A stretch of DNA of 64,000 nucleotides. It comes from Datisca glomerata. Lineage: Eukaryota; Streptophyta; Magnoliopsida; Cucurbitales; Datiscaceae. This document shows positions 1 through 11,019 of the stretch, piece after piece. The stretch is from contig QANY01013727.1 in NCBI GenBank assembly GCA_003255025.1, positions 1,633,849-1,697,848 on the forward strand, written 5' to 3'. Each line of letters starts with the position of its first letter. The stretch's first letter is position 1. The notes beneath the pieces were generated by a model, which ran no database searches, was not told the origin of the DNA, and saw only the letters and a program-made list of their open reading frames with translations. The translations under genes and the position numbers were made by a program.

Positions 1-348
1 TGAAACAATTACACTGTTTAGCTTTACCAAATCCTACCTGGCATAAAATTGTTGAAACTGATGCCTCCAATATAGGCTATGGAGGTATTTTCAAACAGGT
101 AAATCCTCATAATCAGATAGAAGAATTATTAAGATTCACCTTTGGTACTTGGAAAGGGTCATTCAAGAATTATCCGATGATTAAACAAGAATGTTTAGCA
201 ATAGTAAAATGTGTGCTAAAATTTCAAGATGACTTGTTAAACTAGCATTTTCTTATCTGTGTTGACTGATCTGCTGCTAAACAGATTTTCAAAAAATATG
301 TACAAAATCTTGCATCTAAACAGATATTTGAATCATGGCAGAGTATCT
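1..348 (+). pseudogene. Caulimovirid polyprotein fragment: RNase H domain (left copy)
   Basis: The frame starting at base 2 reads an RNase H domain of the retro-element type. Visible acidic positions are in ETDASNIGYGG (near 58-90), KQECLAIVK (near 183) and the following VD. The domain normally cuts RNA in RNA-DNA hybrids during reverse transcription. In-frame stops at about 243 (after DLLN) and 269 kill the frame. The segment ends at KQIFESWQSIL, where about 240 bp present in the right copy is missing. The 5' part lies outside the window or is absent. The match is to Caulimoviridae rather than to a Ty3 element, because the ORF2-like protein and promoter follow. Confidence 0.8.
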
Positions 349-1460
349 TATGTTCCTAACCATATCTCTAAGGAAACAATCCTCATTATTGAACTGAATG
401 ATGAAAAATAGATGGAAGATCCATGGGAGATAAAGATCCCCCACACAACAGTACCCCACTAGATTCAAACACTATAGATACATCTATGAAGCTATAGTAG
501 TCCAATTTGGGAGCATGGAAATAAGACATACATTCCATGACTCTAACCGAAATACCAGCCCTACTACTTTTAGTAAGGCTGTCATCCGTAATTTCATCTC
601 CATCAATCAATTGGGTCATCATCCCCATACTACCAGAACATTGGAAATACATAAAAAAACCATAAAATACAGTTATTGAGATTATATGAAATCCTTTACA
701 GATATGTTTTATTATCAAAATTCGATACGTAATCATACTAGGTTTATCCGTATATGTCTTGAAGTATTAGACCCAAGTTTACCAAATTGGTTCCTCTTAT
801 GGTGGGATAAGTTTGGTGTCATGTTTGATACTCTACCCTAAGTACTTCAAATTGAATTTAAGGAATGGCATTCACAATATGGCCTTCTCAAAAAAAATAT
901 TACCGTATCAAAAACCTTGGTACATTTTATTATCCGCTTTAATATCTCATGGATTTGGAAATGGGATCTCAAATGTGAATGCCAGAATGAAATTTTTGAA
1001 CCCCCACTTAACTGAATTATCAGCGTCAACGAGTAATCCATTTTTGAATGCTCAAATATAATTAAAAAACAGTTCCCACATATCAGTGAAAAAGAATTGG
1101 CTGTCAAAAGCATGGACTTTGTCAAAAATCAGTTCCTACATGTTTTTGGATCTGACACCTCCTCCATGGCCACATCTAGTGCAAATCTGAGTTCACAATG
1201 ACAAGCAACCCCAGATCTGCCTACTACAGATCTCACCATTGACCTCACCTAACATAATGCCTTCAGCATCCTTGGTGGTGAAAGTCAAGACCCAAATGAC
1301 CATCTGCCAGATCTGTCAGAAAGGCTGACCCACCAGAGCCAACAATTGCTGACTTTTGGGAATCCTTGACCTCTATCATTTCAGAACAAATTGAAAAAGA
1401 CAAAGGAAAAGGAAAATTGCTCTGATCTGAGCTACTCTCTGATAACGACCAGACCATTAT
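349..1460 (+). pseudogene. Caulimovirid ORF2-like protein, broken (left copy)
   Basis: Reading through stops and frame changes gives a protein collinear with the minus-strand one at 3,956-2,640. Segments include YVPNHISKETILIIE (near 350), LDPSLPNWFLLWWDKFG (near 764-815), ISWIWKWD (near 945) and QATPDLPTTDL (near 1,203). A second large ORF after the RT-RNase H polyprotein is known from florendovirus-type endogenous caulimovirids, and its function is not established. There are several stops, including TGA near 679, TAA near 840 and TGA at about 1,014. The antisense open frame at 386-736 is a shadow of this gene. Confidence 0.65.
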
Positions 1461-1559
1461 TGCAGACAGCTGTCATAAGCAAACAAATCTACTTTTGTCA
1501 TAGTAGATTCCAACTGACCAAGTGGACGTCTCTCATACAGCCACACTACTTGTATAATA

Positions 1560-1850
1560 ATGGCTTGTAATAATTGTATTAGTACCATAGTTATTTTCCT
1601 ATGTACTCTAGTTACTTTATGAACGCATGTAAGTTTAGTGGCTTTCTTTTCATTATAAAAGGGTACTCACCCTTGTTGAGGATCATCGTTTCCCTTTAAC
1701 TTGTATTAGGACGCTCATGTGTTAAGCACTTAATAAATTTTTTCCTTTGCCTACACACTCTCTCATTAAACTCTCTCTACTCATCTTGCCTCAATTACCT
1801 TCATGTGCACGACTACAAGTAAATAACGTTGTTGTTCTTAGGAGCTTAAG
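1560..1850 (+). promoter_or_regulatory. Caulimovirid promoter and polyadenylation region (left copy)
   Basis: TATAAAA lies at 1,654-1,660 and AATAAA at 1,732-1,737, about 75 bases downstream. A core promoter followed closely by a poly(A) signal, after the last ORF, fits the terminally redundant transcript of a pararetrovirus. The same pair occurs in the right arm on the other strand. This promoter points right, toward the spacer and the opposing copy. Whether it is active cannot be seen. Confidence 0.65.
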
Positions 1851-2232
1851 TTCTCCCTTGTAAGTCTTTCTAATTAATTTAAACAGTAGTTGTTCATGAT
1901 ACCATGTATGTACTAATGTAAACTACATATAACCATGACTATAGGCTCCACTAGTCATGATCCTGTTGCTAACTCGAAGACACTCGATGTGTAACTATTA
2001 AGGTTGAGGAAGCACTCACTGTAGACTACAGTAAGTCCAGGAAAAAATCAATTAACACTAAGTGGAATGTCACCCAAGTCACGTCTGGGTAAGGTCTGTT
2101 GAGCAGAAACTGCGTTAGGGCCGTTGACCCCTGTAAAACGTTACAGACGTGCTCAGTGTGAGTTATTTTAATACTTGAATTGGCTGGATCTGCAACTAAA
2201 AAGAAAGACATACGGTTAGGGAGCACTGGAGA
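1850..2232. other. Unique spacer between the two caulimovirid arms
   Basis: About 380 bases separate the arms. They hold no convincing ORF and are not self-complementary as a whole, although the outermost 30 or so bases on each side still show weak arm similarity (ctccct...tctttct). Each half may be leader sequence of the adjacent virus copy. The two viral promoters both point into this spacer. Confidence 0.6.
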
Positions 2233-2259
2233 TCCTAAGAACAACAACGTTATTTACGT

Positions 2260-2640
2260 GTAGTCGTGCACAGGAAGGTGATGGAGGCAATATGAATAGA
2301 GAGAGTTTAGTGAGAGAATGTGTAGGCAAAGGAAAACTTTTATTAAGTGCTCAGCACATGAGCGCCCTAATACAAGCTAAAGGGAAAACGATGATCCTCA
2401 ACAATGGTGAGGTTCCATTTTATAATGAAAAGAAAGCAACTAAACTTAACTTGCATTCATAAAATAACTAATGTACGTAGGAAAGTAACTATGATACTAA
2501 TACAATTATTACAAGCCATTATTAAAAAAGTAGTGTGGCTGCATGAGAGACGTCCACTTGTTCGGTTGGAATTTACTGTGACAAAAGTATATTTGTTTGC
2601 TTCTGATGTTGCATGACACATGTCTGCAATAATGATCTGG
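2260..2640 (-). promoter_or_regulatory. Caulimovirid promoter and polyadenylation region (right copy)
   Basis: The minus strand has TATAAAA at 2,424-2,418 and AATAAA near 2,345-2,340, mirroring the left arm. Transcription from here would run left across the spacer toward the left copy, convergent with the left promoter. The flanking sequence aligns with 1,560-1,800 with scattered differences. Confidence 0.65.
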
Positions 2641-3956
2641 TCGTTATCGGATGCGTAGATCAGATCAACTCAATTTTCCTTTTCCTTTATCTTTTTCCAT
2701 TTGTTCTTAAATGATCGAGGTCAAAGATTTCCAAAAGTCAGCAATTGTTGGCTCTGGTGGGTCAGCCTCTGCTGACAGATCTGCCAAATCGTCATTTGGG
2801 TCTTGACTATCACCACCAAGGATGTTGAAGGCATTATGTTGGGTGAGGTCAAGGCTGAGACCTGTTGTGGGTAGATCTGGGGTTGCCTGACGTTGTGGAC
2901 TCGGCTGAGAACTGGATGTGTCCATGAAGGAGTGTCAGATCAAAAAACATGTAGGAACTGGTGTTTGACAAAGTCCAAGGTTTTCACAGCAAGTTCTTTT
3001 TCACTGATGTATGGGAACTGTTGTTTAATTATATTTTGAGCATTCAAAAATGGATTGCTCGTTTATGCCGGTAAAGGTTTAGGAACAGCTTCGTAGTAGG
3101 CTTGTCCGTGAATTTTAATCATCTTAATTAATTCAGTTAAGTAGGGGTTCATTCATTTATCCCACCATTTTGTGAAGAAGATTCGTTTAAGTTCAGGTAT
3201 ACCATTCTGGTATTCACATTTGAGATCTCATTTCCAAAATCCATGAGATATTAAAGCGGATAATAAAATATACCAAGGCTTTTGATACGGTAATATTTTT
3301 ATTGAGAAGAGCATATTGTTAATGCCATTCCTTTAATTTAGTTTGAAGTATTTCGGGTAGAGTATCAAACGTGAGACCAAACTTATCCCACCATAAGAGG
3401 AACCAATTTGATAGATTTGCGTCTAATACTCTGGGGCATATTTGTAAAGGATTCCATGTAATCCCAATAACTGTATTTTATGATTTTTTGATGTATCTCT
3501 ATATTCCTGGTAGTAAAGGGGTGCAGACCTCATTGATTGATGGAGATGAAATTACGGATTATAGCCTTACTAAAAGTAATAGGGCTGGTATTTCGATTAG
3601 AGTCATGGAATGTATGTCTTATTTTCATGCTCTCAGATTGGACTATTATAGCTTCATAGATGTATCGATAGTGCTCTGGAGGGGTACTGTTGTGTGTAGG
3701 GATAACGAGTCTTTATCTCTCATACATCTTCCATCCATTTTTCATCATTCGGTTCAATAATGAGGATTGTTTCCTCAGATATTCGGTTAGGAACATACTG
3801 TTCTGGTGCCAAGAGGACCTCTTTAGTACTCTAGCGAGTAACGTCTTGTACACTTGAGATTTTTGATGGCCAGAAAATCTCATCATTCGGATATTGCAGA
3901 TTGTTTCTGCCTCTTCTGCGCCCACGAGAGTTGCGGCCTCTTCCAAGGTTACTCAT
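2640..3956 (-). pseudogene. Caulimovirid ORF2-like protein, broken (right copy)
   Basis: The start is ATG at 3,956. The protein begins MSNLGRGRNSRGRRRGR, an arginine-glycine-rich N terminus. The start overlaps the end of the upstream polyprotein as ATGAGTAA, whose TAA closes the polyprotein frame, so the two ORFs overlap by 8 bases. Further down are VPNRISEETILIIEPNDE (near 3,800-3,745) and a C-terminal open stretch at 2,925-2,707 containing RQATPDLPTTGL and PEPTIADFW. Stops and frame changes break it, for example near 3,720 and 3,660. A second ORF after RT-RNase H resembles florendoviruses; its function is unknown. The plus-strand open frame at 3,371-3,760 is its shadow. Confidence 0.65.
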
Positions 3957-6883
3957 AATTAGTGTTTTGTCCTTGTAAATATTCAGAGTTTAGAAAATCA
4001 GGAAGAGAATTATATTCACCTTTAATATATTCAATATCAAAATCAAATACAGATAAGATACTCTATCATGATGCAAATATTTGTTTAGATGCAAGGTTTT
4101 GAACAACTTTTTTGAAAATCTGTTTAGAGCAGAGCAGTCAACACGGATAAGAAAATGCTGGTTTAACAAATTATCTTGAAATTTTAATACGCATTTTACA
4201 ATTGCTAAACATTCATGTTTAATCGTCGGATAGTTCTTTGCTGGTCCTTTCCAAGTCCTAGATGTGAATCTTAACAATTATGAGGATTTATTTGTTTGAG
4301 AATACCTCCATAACCTAGATTCGAGCATCTATCTCTACTATTTTATGCCAAGTAGGATTGGGTAAAGCTAAACAATGTAAATGTTTGATTTTAGCTTTAA
4401 TGTTTTTAACAGCTAGAGTCAGATCTGGTGTCCAAGGAATAGGTTTCTTCTAAAGTCTCTTATTCAGAAGAGGAGTATCCTGGGCTAATTGTAGATAAAA
4501 ATCACGGATATAATTCAGACTCCCTAAGAATTATTGTAATTGTGTTTTATCCTTAATTCCATCTGCAAATTCAGATGCAAAATCTATACTGTGGTTAATA
4601 GGAATGATGGTGCCATTAGAAATGTTATGACCTAAGAATCTGACTGTTGTTTGGAACAATTTCATTTTTGTGGCAGATAAACTAAGCCATTACGGATAAT
4701 AACATTCTTAAAGATATTAAGATGTTTCAAATGTTGATCTATAGATGATGAGAATATTAAGACATCATCAATGTAACAGATAATAAATACAGTATAAGCA
4801 TTAAAGATATCATTCATGATATGCTGGAATGCAGATGGACCACTTTTTACACCAAATGGTAAAATATTGTTCATCTATTTGGATTTGCCAAAATTGTGAT
4901 TTTAGATCAAATTTTGAAAAAATTACCGAGTCATAAAATCTATCAAGTAAATTTTTTTTATTGGGTATAGGATACTAATCCACTGTAAAGCATCATTAAT
5001 GGTTTGTAATTGATCACTAACCTAGGTGATCCTCTTTCTATCTCAGCATTTTTATTGACATGAAACCCAATACACGTCCAAGGAGATTTACTGGGCCTAA
5101 TTAATTTTTTCGGTAACAGGGATTCAATGTCAGTTTTGCAAAGTTCTAAATATTCCCTTTTCATTTGGCTAGGTCTCGATTTGGTAGGAATATGCTTTTC
5201 ATTAAAGTATGGATGGTATGGTAAAGAGATGAGGTGTTTCTTCCTATCCCAAAAGGCATTCGGAATATTACTACAGATTTCAGATTGGAATTCATGGAGA
5301 ATTATTTTAATTTTATTCTATAGTCCTGGTTGCTGTATTCGTTGATCAATTGTCAGAAAGTGTATTTCTTTTTGTAACAGATTTAACTGATTTGTCTTAT
5401 TATCAATCAGATGTCTGATTATATCTACTTCCTTTGTGTAAGGTTTGGTAATGAATTCAAAGGTAATATCAACAGAGTCAATCACTGTATGGATACCTGA
5501 GGTCTCAATTTTGGTGATAGGCATAACTGAATTCAGAAAATGATTGCCTAAGATAATGCTTTGTGGCATATTCTTGACGTGCACAAATGAAGCAGGTATG
5601 CAAACTCCCTGTTTGCAGATAAACGCGTATGGTATCTTATACTGAATTCTAAAGGGATTGAGTGGTTTTATGGAAGTATTTCAGAGGGATTAAACCTTCA
5701 TGTATACAGCTCATATCTGCACCACTATCAACTAAGACAATAGCGTTAGTAATGATAAAATCAGGTTTGATTACTAAGGTAATCTTGGTGTACAATTTCT
5801 GGAAGGTTACTTGGTTTAGAAGGAATAAATACGGATTATTATTCTTTGTATGATCTGGTGCAGTCAAAAGTTGACCTTGACTTTGACTTGGCTGATCTAG
5901 TGAAGGCAGATCTAGGAAGTCTACAGGGGTTTTGCCTTTTGTTGTAGACTGTTTTATGAGATTCAGATCTTGGGAAATGATTTGATCTGCAGTCTTTAGC
6001 TGCTGAATTTCAGATTTTATAATATTAATCTCTATTCTCATATCAGAAATTATAACAGGTTTGGGAGGTATGTAATCCTGTTAAATACGGTTTAACAGTT
6101 CTTTCATACTCTAATTTTCTACAGGTCTGATCTTAGGAGTGGAGTATTCCTTATAACAAGTTTCAAAAAACTTGAGTTTCATCTCTAGATCAGTTATTTG
6201 ATCGGTTGTGGCGAGAAGAGATCATTGGGTATCAATTAAGACATTTAGACCTAGTCTATTCAGATCTAAACTGTTCATTTCAACTATTGTCTTCCAATAG
6301 TTGGTCTTTGTGATAGCATTGCAGGTTTTGGAGCTGCAACACGGTTGGTCAGGTTCTTCAGATGTGGCAGATGAGTCAGACTCAGATGATGAAAGATATG
6401 CAACGTCATCATCTGAACTAGTAGTAGGTCTTCCGAGAGGCAGTTCAGGATTTTCTGTTGAGTTTCTTCATCAAGGGATAACTCATGAAGTTTCTTTTTA
6501 AATTTAGATTGGCATTTTTTGGCAAAATGTCCTGTTAAGCCACATTTGTAGCAGATGGCTTTGACTTTGTTCAGATGAGGTTTCTGATGTGGTTGAGATC
6601 TATGTTTCGACACTTTATGCCTGAATTTCTTCTTAGAAAAGTATTCTTTGTGTGGTTTAGAGGGCTTAGAAGAGGTCCTATGAGGTTTGGATGAAGAGGG
6701 TGGATACTGAATCTTAGTATCATAGGCAAATTGGTTGCAGAATTCTCCTAATTTTTTTCTGTTGTCAAGATTCTGACTTTTCATCATATGTTGTAATTTC
6801 AGATCATTGCATAATCCTAGTCCTTCTTCTATGACTAGGGCAATGAGATGTCCATATGTATATTGATTATAAGGAATATCCAT
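3950..6883 (-). pseudogene. Caulimovirid polyprotein: coat protein zinc knuckle, protease, RT, RNase H (truncated)
   Basis: Domains in order on the minus strand: coat-protein end with basic tract and CCHC knuckle CYKCGLTGHFAKKC (near 6,555-6,510); acidic-rich linker; retropepsin-like VDSGADMSCI (near 5,745-5,715); RT beginning with IRPSKSPW and NKNAEIERG (near 5,100-5,030) and carrying the YIDD catalytic box (near 4,775); RNase H with FTSRTWKG and KHECLAIVK (4,275-4,190). Together these define a caulimovirid capsid-replication polyprotein. Phrases such as NKNAEIERGSPRLVINYKPL are typical of Caulimoviridae. Frameshifts and stops occur between all blocks. The movement-protein part is missing because gypsy sequence begins at about 6,884. 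This is an inert integrated relic, not a functional virus genome. Confidence 0.85.
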
Positions 6884-8650
6884 TTGATCATGCTAATCGC
6901 GGAGGTTTCTTCTTACTCTTTCAGCAAAAAGACTTGGGAGGTCATCAATGAACTTTGCCTTCCAATGTTCATTGTTGACTCACCGCTCAGGTTCAAATGC
7001 TACGAAGGGAAGTCTGATCCCGTAGACCATCTTCGACGATTCAGACAAGAGATGGTGTTGTACCAACACGATGACAAGCTTATGTGTAGAATGTTCCCTA
7101 CCAGTTTAGACGGGACGACTTTATAGTACACTCACTGCTTCAAAGATGAAATGGTCAAGATCAAGAACCGCGACGACCGGTTCACAAGATTGGCCTTCCG
7201 ACGAGGTCTGGACCCAAGGTCACCTTTCTTCGAGGACCTATTCAAAGTAAAGCCCCTTTCCATGGCAGAGGTTTTCCAATGGGCGCGAGCCTATATTACA
7301 TTGGAGGAAGAGAAGAGGAGTATGTGAAGAACGGTTGAACGGAAGGAAGAAGAATCCCGGAAGCGGGAAAGAAGCTTAAGACCTGAAGGAATGAAGCATG
7401 ACGAAACAGAAAGAACGGATAGGAAGAAAGTCCAACAAAATAGGAATACCAACCAAATACTAGAGACAATTAAAGACAAACATTGGCTGAAAAGACCAGC
7501 CTCGTTCACTAAGGAACCTAGCTACAAAGATAAAGACAAATATTACTCTATCATAAAAGCAGCGGGCATTACACGTGAGACTGTTTCCATCTCAAATACT
7601 ATATTGAGCAGCTAATCAAATAAGGATACCTTAGCCAATTTGTGAAAAGAGATGAACAAAAATGCGAGACTGAGAAAGACATGCGAGAAGAAGATGAGAG
7701 GGATTAGGGGAAACAGCTTCTCCACATCGTCGACATGGTTATATCATTAACCGAGCAAGAAGGGACAACAAGAAAGGAAAGGAAGATATACTGCAAGCGG
7801 CCAATGTTAGAAAGATATCATCAGAAGCCCTCGAGTGGCAACGGGGACTCGCCGCTAGTGTTCGACGACTCCGATCTAGAGCACGACGAACACCACCATG
7901 TCACCCTCGTCATTTCAATTAAGGTCGACAACTACTGGAAGTGCAAGGAACATCTTATATCAGGCGACCATAGAGAAATGTCCGTGGGAGGTATAAAATT
8001 ACAAGGTATATCACAATCGTCGATCGGTTTCAACGAAGGCATCGACTACTCAGAAGGAACCCTAGCACTCCAGGTAAGCGCGGACCAGTTTAACTATATA
8101 AGCGAATTCATGGTACTGGGAACAACTTCCCCGTACAATGCAATCCTAGGAAGGACCTGGCTTCATAAAATGAAGGTTGCACCCTCAAAATTCTACCAAG
8201 TGTTGAAATTCTCGTCCTTAGGAGTGAAAACGATGAAAGGTGATCAGGTCGCGACTCGTATCTATTCGATAACCGCTTTAGAATCTACAAAGAAAAAAGC
8301 TACGAAAAAGGTCGAAGGACCCGCGGATCTATAGCAATTACAAGGAGACGAGCAAGATGACCCAAGGTACGAGGCGGGAGAGGAAACGAAGCCCATATGC
8401 TTAGAGGGAGGGACCCAAAAAATAACAAACGTTGGTACTCGTCTCGAAGAGAATGACAAAAAGAAGTTGATAGAATTCATGAGGGAAAATAAAGATATGT
8501 TTACAGCGGTGGCGCAAGAAATGCTCGCCATCCCAGAAGAGATCACCTACCACAGGTTGAACACTAATCCCACTATGAAACCTGTGAAAAAAAGAAGAAG
8601 CTTCGCCCCTGAAAGAACTAAGGGCATTAACTGAAAGAAAAAATGGAAGC
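6884..8650 (+). pseudogene. Ty3/gypsy gag-protease fragment with start of RT
   Basis: Gag core from about 6,900 to 7,330: FKCYEGKSDPVDHLRRFRQ, MCRMFPTSLDGTTL, then a stop at 7,124 where the usual W would follow, and DPRSPFFEDLFKVKPLSM. The protease region at 7,735-8,334 has DLEHDEHHHVTLVISI and the diagnostic YNAILGRTWLHKMKVAPS (near 8,134-8,185), but the catalytic DNGSA block cannot be seen. The frame then runs into the RT leader (NPTMKPVKKRRSFAPER near 8,565-8,615) and stops. Most of RT, RNase H and integrase are deleted. The architecture resembles the Tat/Athila side of plant gypsy elements. It abuts the viral copy directly, so one inserted into or recombined with the other. Confidence 0.8.
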
Positions 8651-9350
8651 AGGCGACTCCAAGCCCAAACAAATGAAAAGTAGAAATGGACAAAACAGAA
8701 TAAAAGAAGATCCTAAATTGATGAAAGTGGATCAAGAATAGCCGTTTTCCCAAAATGGGACGCGTGTTGAGAGCATTCATTGCACAACGACGAGCATCGC
8801 CGAAGAGCAATGAGGGCAAATGAACAAGTAAAAAATATCTGCTGCCACGTCGACAAATGGACATACCCAGGACTCGCGAAAAACGTCAAAAAAGTATAAA
8901 CATGTGGCGGTTCGAAGTCGCGAGATATTTACAAACAGATGATCATCACTTCAAGGACGGGAACCAACTTCTCGAGAACGAGGGATCACCACTTCAAGAA
9001 CGGGAACCATCACTTCAAGAAACGAGAACCATCATTTCGAGAACAGAGGATCATCACTTCAAAAAACGGGAACCATCATTTTAAGAAAGGGAACCATCTC
9101 AAGAATGGGGTCATCACCTCAAGGACGAGACATAACATCAGAATGGGAAAATGAGTTCAAACTGACAATCAAGTGATCGTTATTGATTAGGTAAGATGAG
9201 TGACTCGGACAAGACAGATTGATATGCCAGCAAATGACTCTGACTAATTGGCTCGGAACCACAGGAAATCATCAAGTGGCAGTGATTGATGAGCAACTAA
9301 GCGAGACAGATGTAAAATAAAGAAGAGAAATGAACTTACAAACGGATGTT
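8650..9350 (+). mobile_element. 3' non-coding remnant of the gypsy element
   Basis: No conserved domain was recognised. The stretch contains GC-richer sequence than its surroundings (8,750-8,900) and the degenerate tandem array at 8,937-9,130. Such arrays are common between the integrase and the 3' LTR of Tat-type elements, so this is probably the 3' part of the same deleted element. No LTR pair could be aligned. Confidence 0.5.
8937..9130 (+). repeat. Degenerate short tandem array
   Basis: Variants of the motif ggatcatcacttcaagaacg alternate with gggaaccatcacttcaagaa, giving a unit of roughly 20 bases or a dimer of about 40. About nine imperfect copies are visible. The two overlapping open frames here are low-complexity translations of the repeat, not genes. 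Confidence 0.75.
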
Positions 9351-9534
9351 ATCCCTAAGCTTAATGAGTGTCTCATCTTATATTTATTATTTTAATAAAT
9401 GATATATTCAAGGCAAACCAAACAAAGATGACATAATATATTTACTCATTATAATTTCTGACTATCACTATTTCCCTCTACCTCATTAATACTCAAAGAA
9501 GTTTATCTTTATCAAGATTTTTCCCTAACCTTGA
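9350..9534. other. AT-rich junction without recognised feature
   Basis: Between the gypsy remnant and the segmental duplication. It holds no ORF or repeat that I can identify. Confidence 0.5.
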
Positions 9535-9834
9535 GAGCAGCCACCGTAGCCTGCAAAAAAAAATTAATCCGCTTAAAGCCGAAAACTTGATTTCTCAAAA
9601 TCAATAGGGAAACGAGAACTGATCTCACACAATGCCGTAAACCAGACCCACACAAGAAGCTCAATTTTCTTATAAAATTTCAGTAGTCAAAGAGAGAAAC
9701 ATTCAGATAAAAGAGTCTCGGGTAGGGAAATGAGCTGAAAAAGGAAACAGAAGAGAATATACCGAATCGCTGAGCTGAAGGCCACCAACCTTGACAACTT
9801 CTCTGCCACTGCGCGAAACAACGGTCACCTTCAT
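9535..9834 (-). pseudogene. ECR: Very-long-chain enoyl-CoA reductase, 5' fragment (unit 1)
   Basis: Exon 1 spans 9,834-9,763 (24 codons) and reads MKVTVVSRSGREVVK then GGLQLSDS, the N terminus of plant trans-2-enoyl-CoA reductase (ECR/CER10, TSC13 homologue), the last enzyme of the ER fatty-acid elongation cycle. It ends at a GTATAT donor. A CAG acceptor at 9,553-9,551 starts exon 2 (ATVA), but homology ends after about 16 bases. All later exons, including the catalytic steroid-reductase part, are absent. One valine codon is inserted after VVK compared with unit 2. It cannot make an enzyme; a donor ECR gene should exist elsewhere. Confidence 0.85.
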
Positions 9835-11019
9835 CTTTGGAGACCGAAATGATAAAGACCCACTTCAACAAATAGTTCTAGCTACGAACCCTTCAATTCG
9901 TGGAGAATATATAGTCAGATCCTATCAGAGCAGAATCGGAGGACCCAGAAGCAGTTACGGGCCTCGTCTGAGATCCCAAAGGAATTAGAGTAACTGCTGA
10001 AAAGAACATGAAGTTTGCAGGGGAGAAATGGGTTGATTTCTCGATTGGGGATGATAGATGCATTAATGAAATGTGGTTGGGGCAGGAGAGCTAACCATGT
10101 GGGCTGGTGAACTACACATCAACAATGATATCCGTTAGCTTACGATATTGGGTTTCAACTTGTGGCCCACCACCCACGACTTAACATCATTTGATATTAT
10201 CGAATTGGAGTTTTCCATATATTTTATTTCATTTAAATCTTCATTTTGAGAGGCATTAGAGGTAGTCATAACATAATCTTTTTTTCTGCCATATGACATA
10301 ATATACCCACTTTTGGGAGACAATTTGCTCACTATCAGTTCGATTGTTTTTTAAGACTAACAATGGAGACAATTTGCTCACCTGGTTGACATCCTATGTA
10401 GACATTGTATCTACAAGCTCAAAAAGCCTGCTAAAGAATTAGCCAATCTTGTGGTTCTTTAACAAACCAAATCTTAACAACTTTACTAAGATCTCTACAA
10501 CTCCATACAAAAAAATATTGATTTGACTACTTCAAAAGAGAAGAAGTCGAAATATAGCATTTTGAAATATTTTAGGACGATTCTTCTGTTCCTCATTTCT
10601 TCAGATTGGTCTGCTGTTTGTTCAAACAGATTACATTTTGTTTTTGGTCAGATTGCTTATCCACCATTTTTGCACTTTTTTAATGAGAATCTCCGCGTGA
10701 ATAAGTAAAATGTTGACACCTATGCTTAAACAGTACATCAAATACTTAATGCTGATTAATCAGTATATAATGGATTGAATCAATATATCTGGAATTCATA
10801 ATAACTCAGAGCAAAGCTCGGCGTTCATGGAAGTATTAGAATGACTAAAAAAACACTGAACCAACCCAAAAATGAAAGATAACAGTGGCCCAACAATCAG
10901 AGTTATAAAATTCTCTCAACAATTTTATTTGAGCTCAATTGTTAGAAAAATCGGTTAACAAAATAATGCATCATCCTGGAGATAGAAGGTACTCGAGCAA
11001 GGGGATATATTCATTCTTG
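9835..11019 (-). other. Upstream region of ECR fragment and downstream region of small gene (unit 1)
   Basis: This non-coding stretch is shared with unit 2 (14,109-15,363). It would hold the ECR 5' leader and promoter and the 3' end of the neighbouring gene. No ORF, tRNA or transposon was recognised. Short open frames at 10,135-10,332 and 10,523-10,708 are not conserved intact in unit 2. Confidence 0.6.

Larger units (their letters stand above)
1..1850 (+). repeat. Left arm of large inverted repeat (endogenous caulimovirid copy 1)
   Basis: This stretch reappears, reverse-complemented, at about 2,232-4,390. Shared landmarks in matching order are the RNase H segment, the ORF2-like protein, the TATAAAA box, the AATAAA signal and the tail gttgttgttcttagga near 1,840. 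The left arm lacks about 240 bp present in the right arm, covering the RNase H end and the ORF2 start, lost at about position 348. Many substitutions separate the arms, so they are not a recent perfect palindrome. Weak similarity may run on to about 1,880 and 2,200. Confidence 0.9.
2232..4390 (-). repeat. Right arm of large inverted repeat (endogenous caulimovirid copy 2)
   Basis: This is the reverse complement of 1-1,850 with the extra 240 bp or so noted for the left arm. It reads, on the minus strand, RNase H, the ORF2-like protein, TATA box and poly(A) signal. The viral copy itself continues to 6,883, so the inverted repeat ends only because the left copy leaves the window. Confidence 0.9.

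Noticed and set aside
386..736. Open frame of 116 codons on the minus strand, with a similar 129-codon plus-strand frame at 3,371-3,760
   Set aside because: The two are reverse-complement shadows of the viral ORF2-like gene in the two arms. Their similarity comes from the inverted repeat, not from a conserved antisense gene.
1896..1906. tgataccatg in the viral spacer as a minus-strand tRNA-Met primer site
   Set aside because: Only about eight bases match tggtatca, and the rest of the site is absent.
8857..9154. Two overlapping frames rich in HHFK and NGN repeats as a repeat protein
   Set aside because: They are translations of a degenerate short tandem DNA array in two frames, with no start context or conservation.
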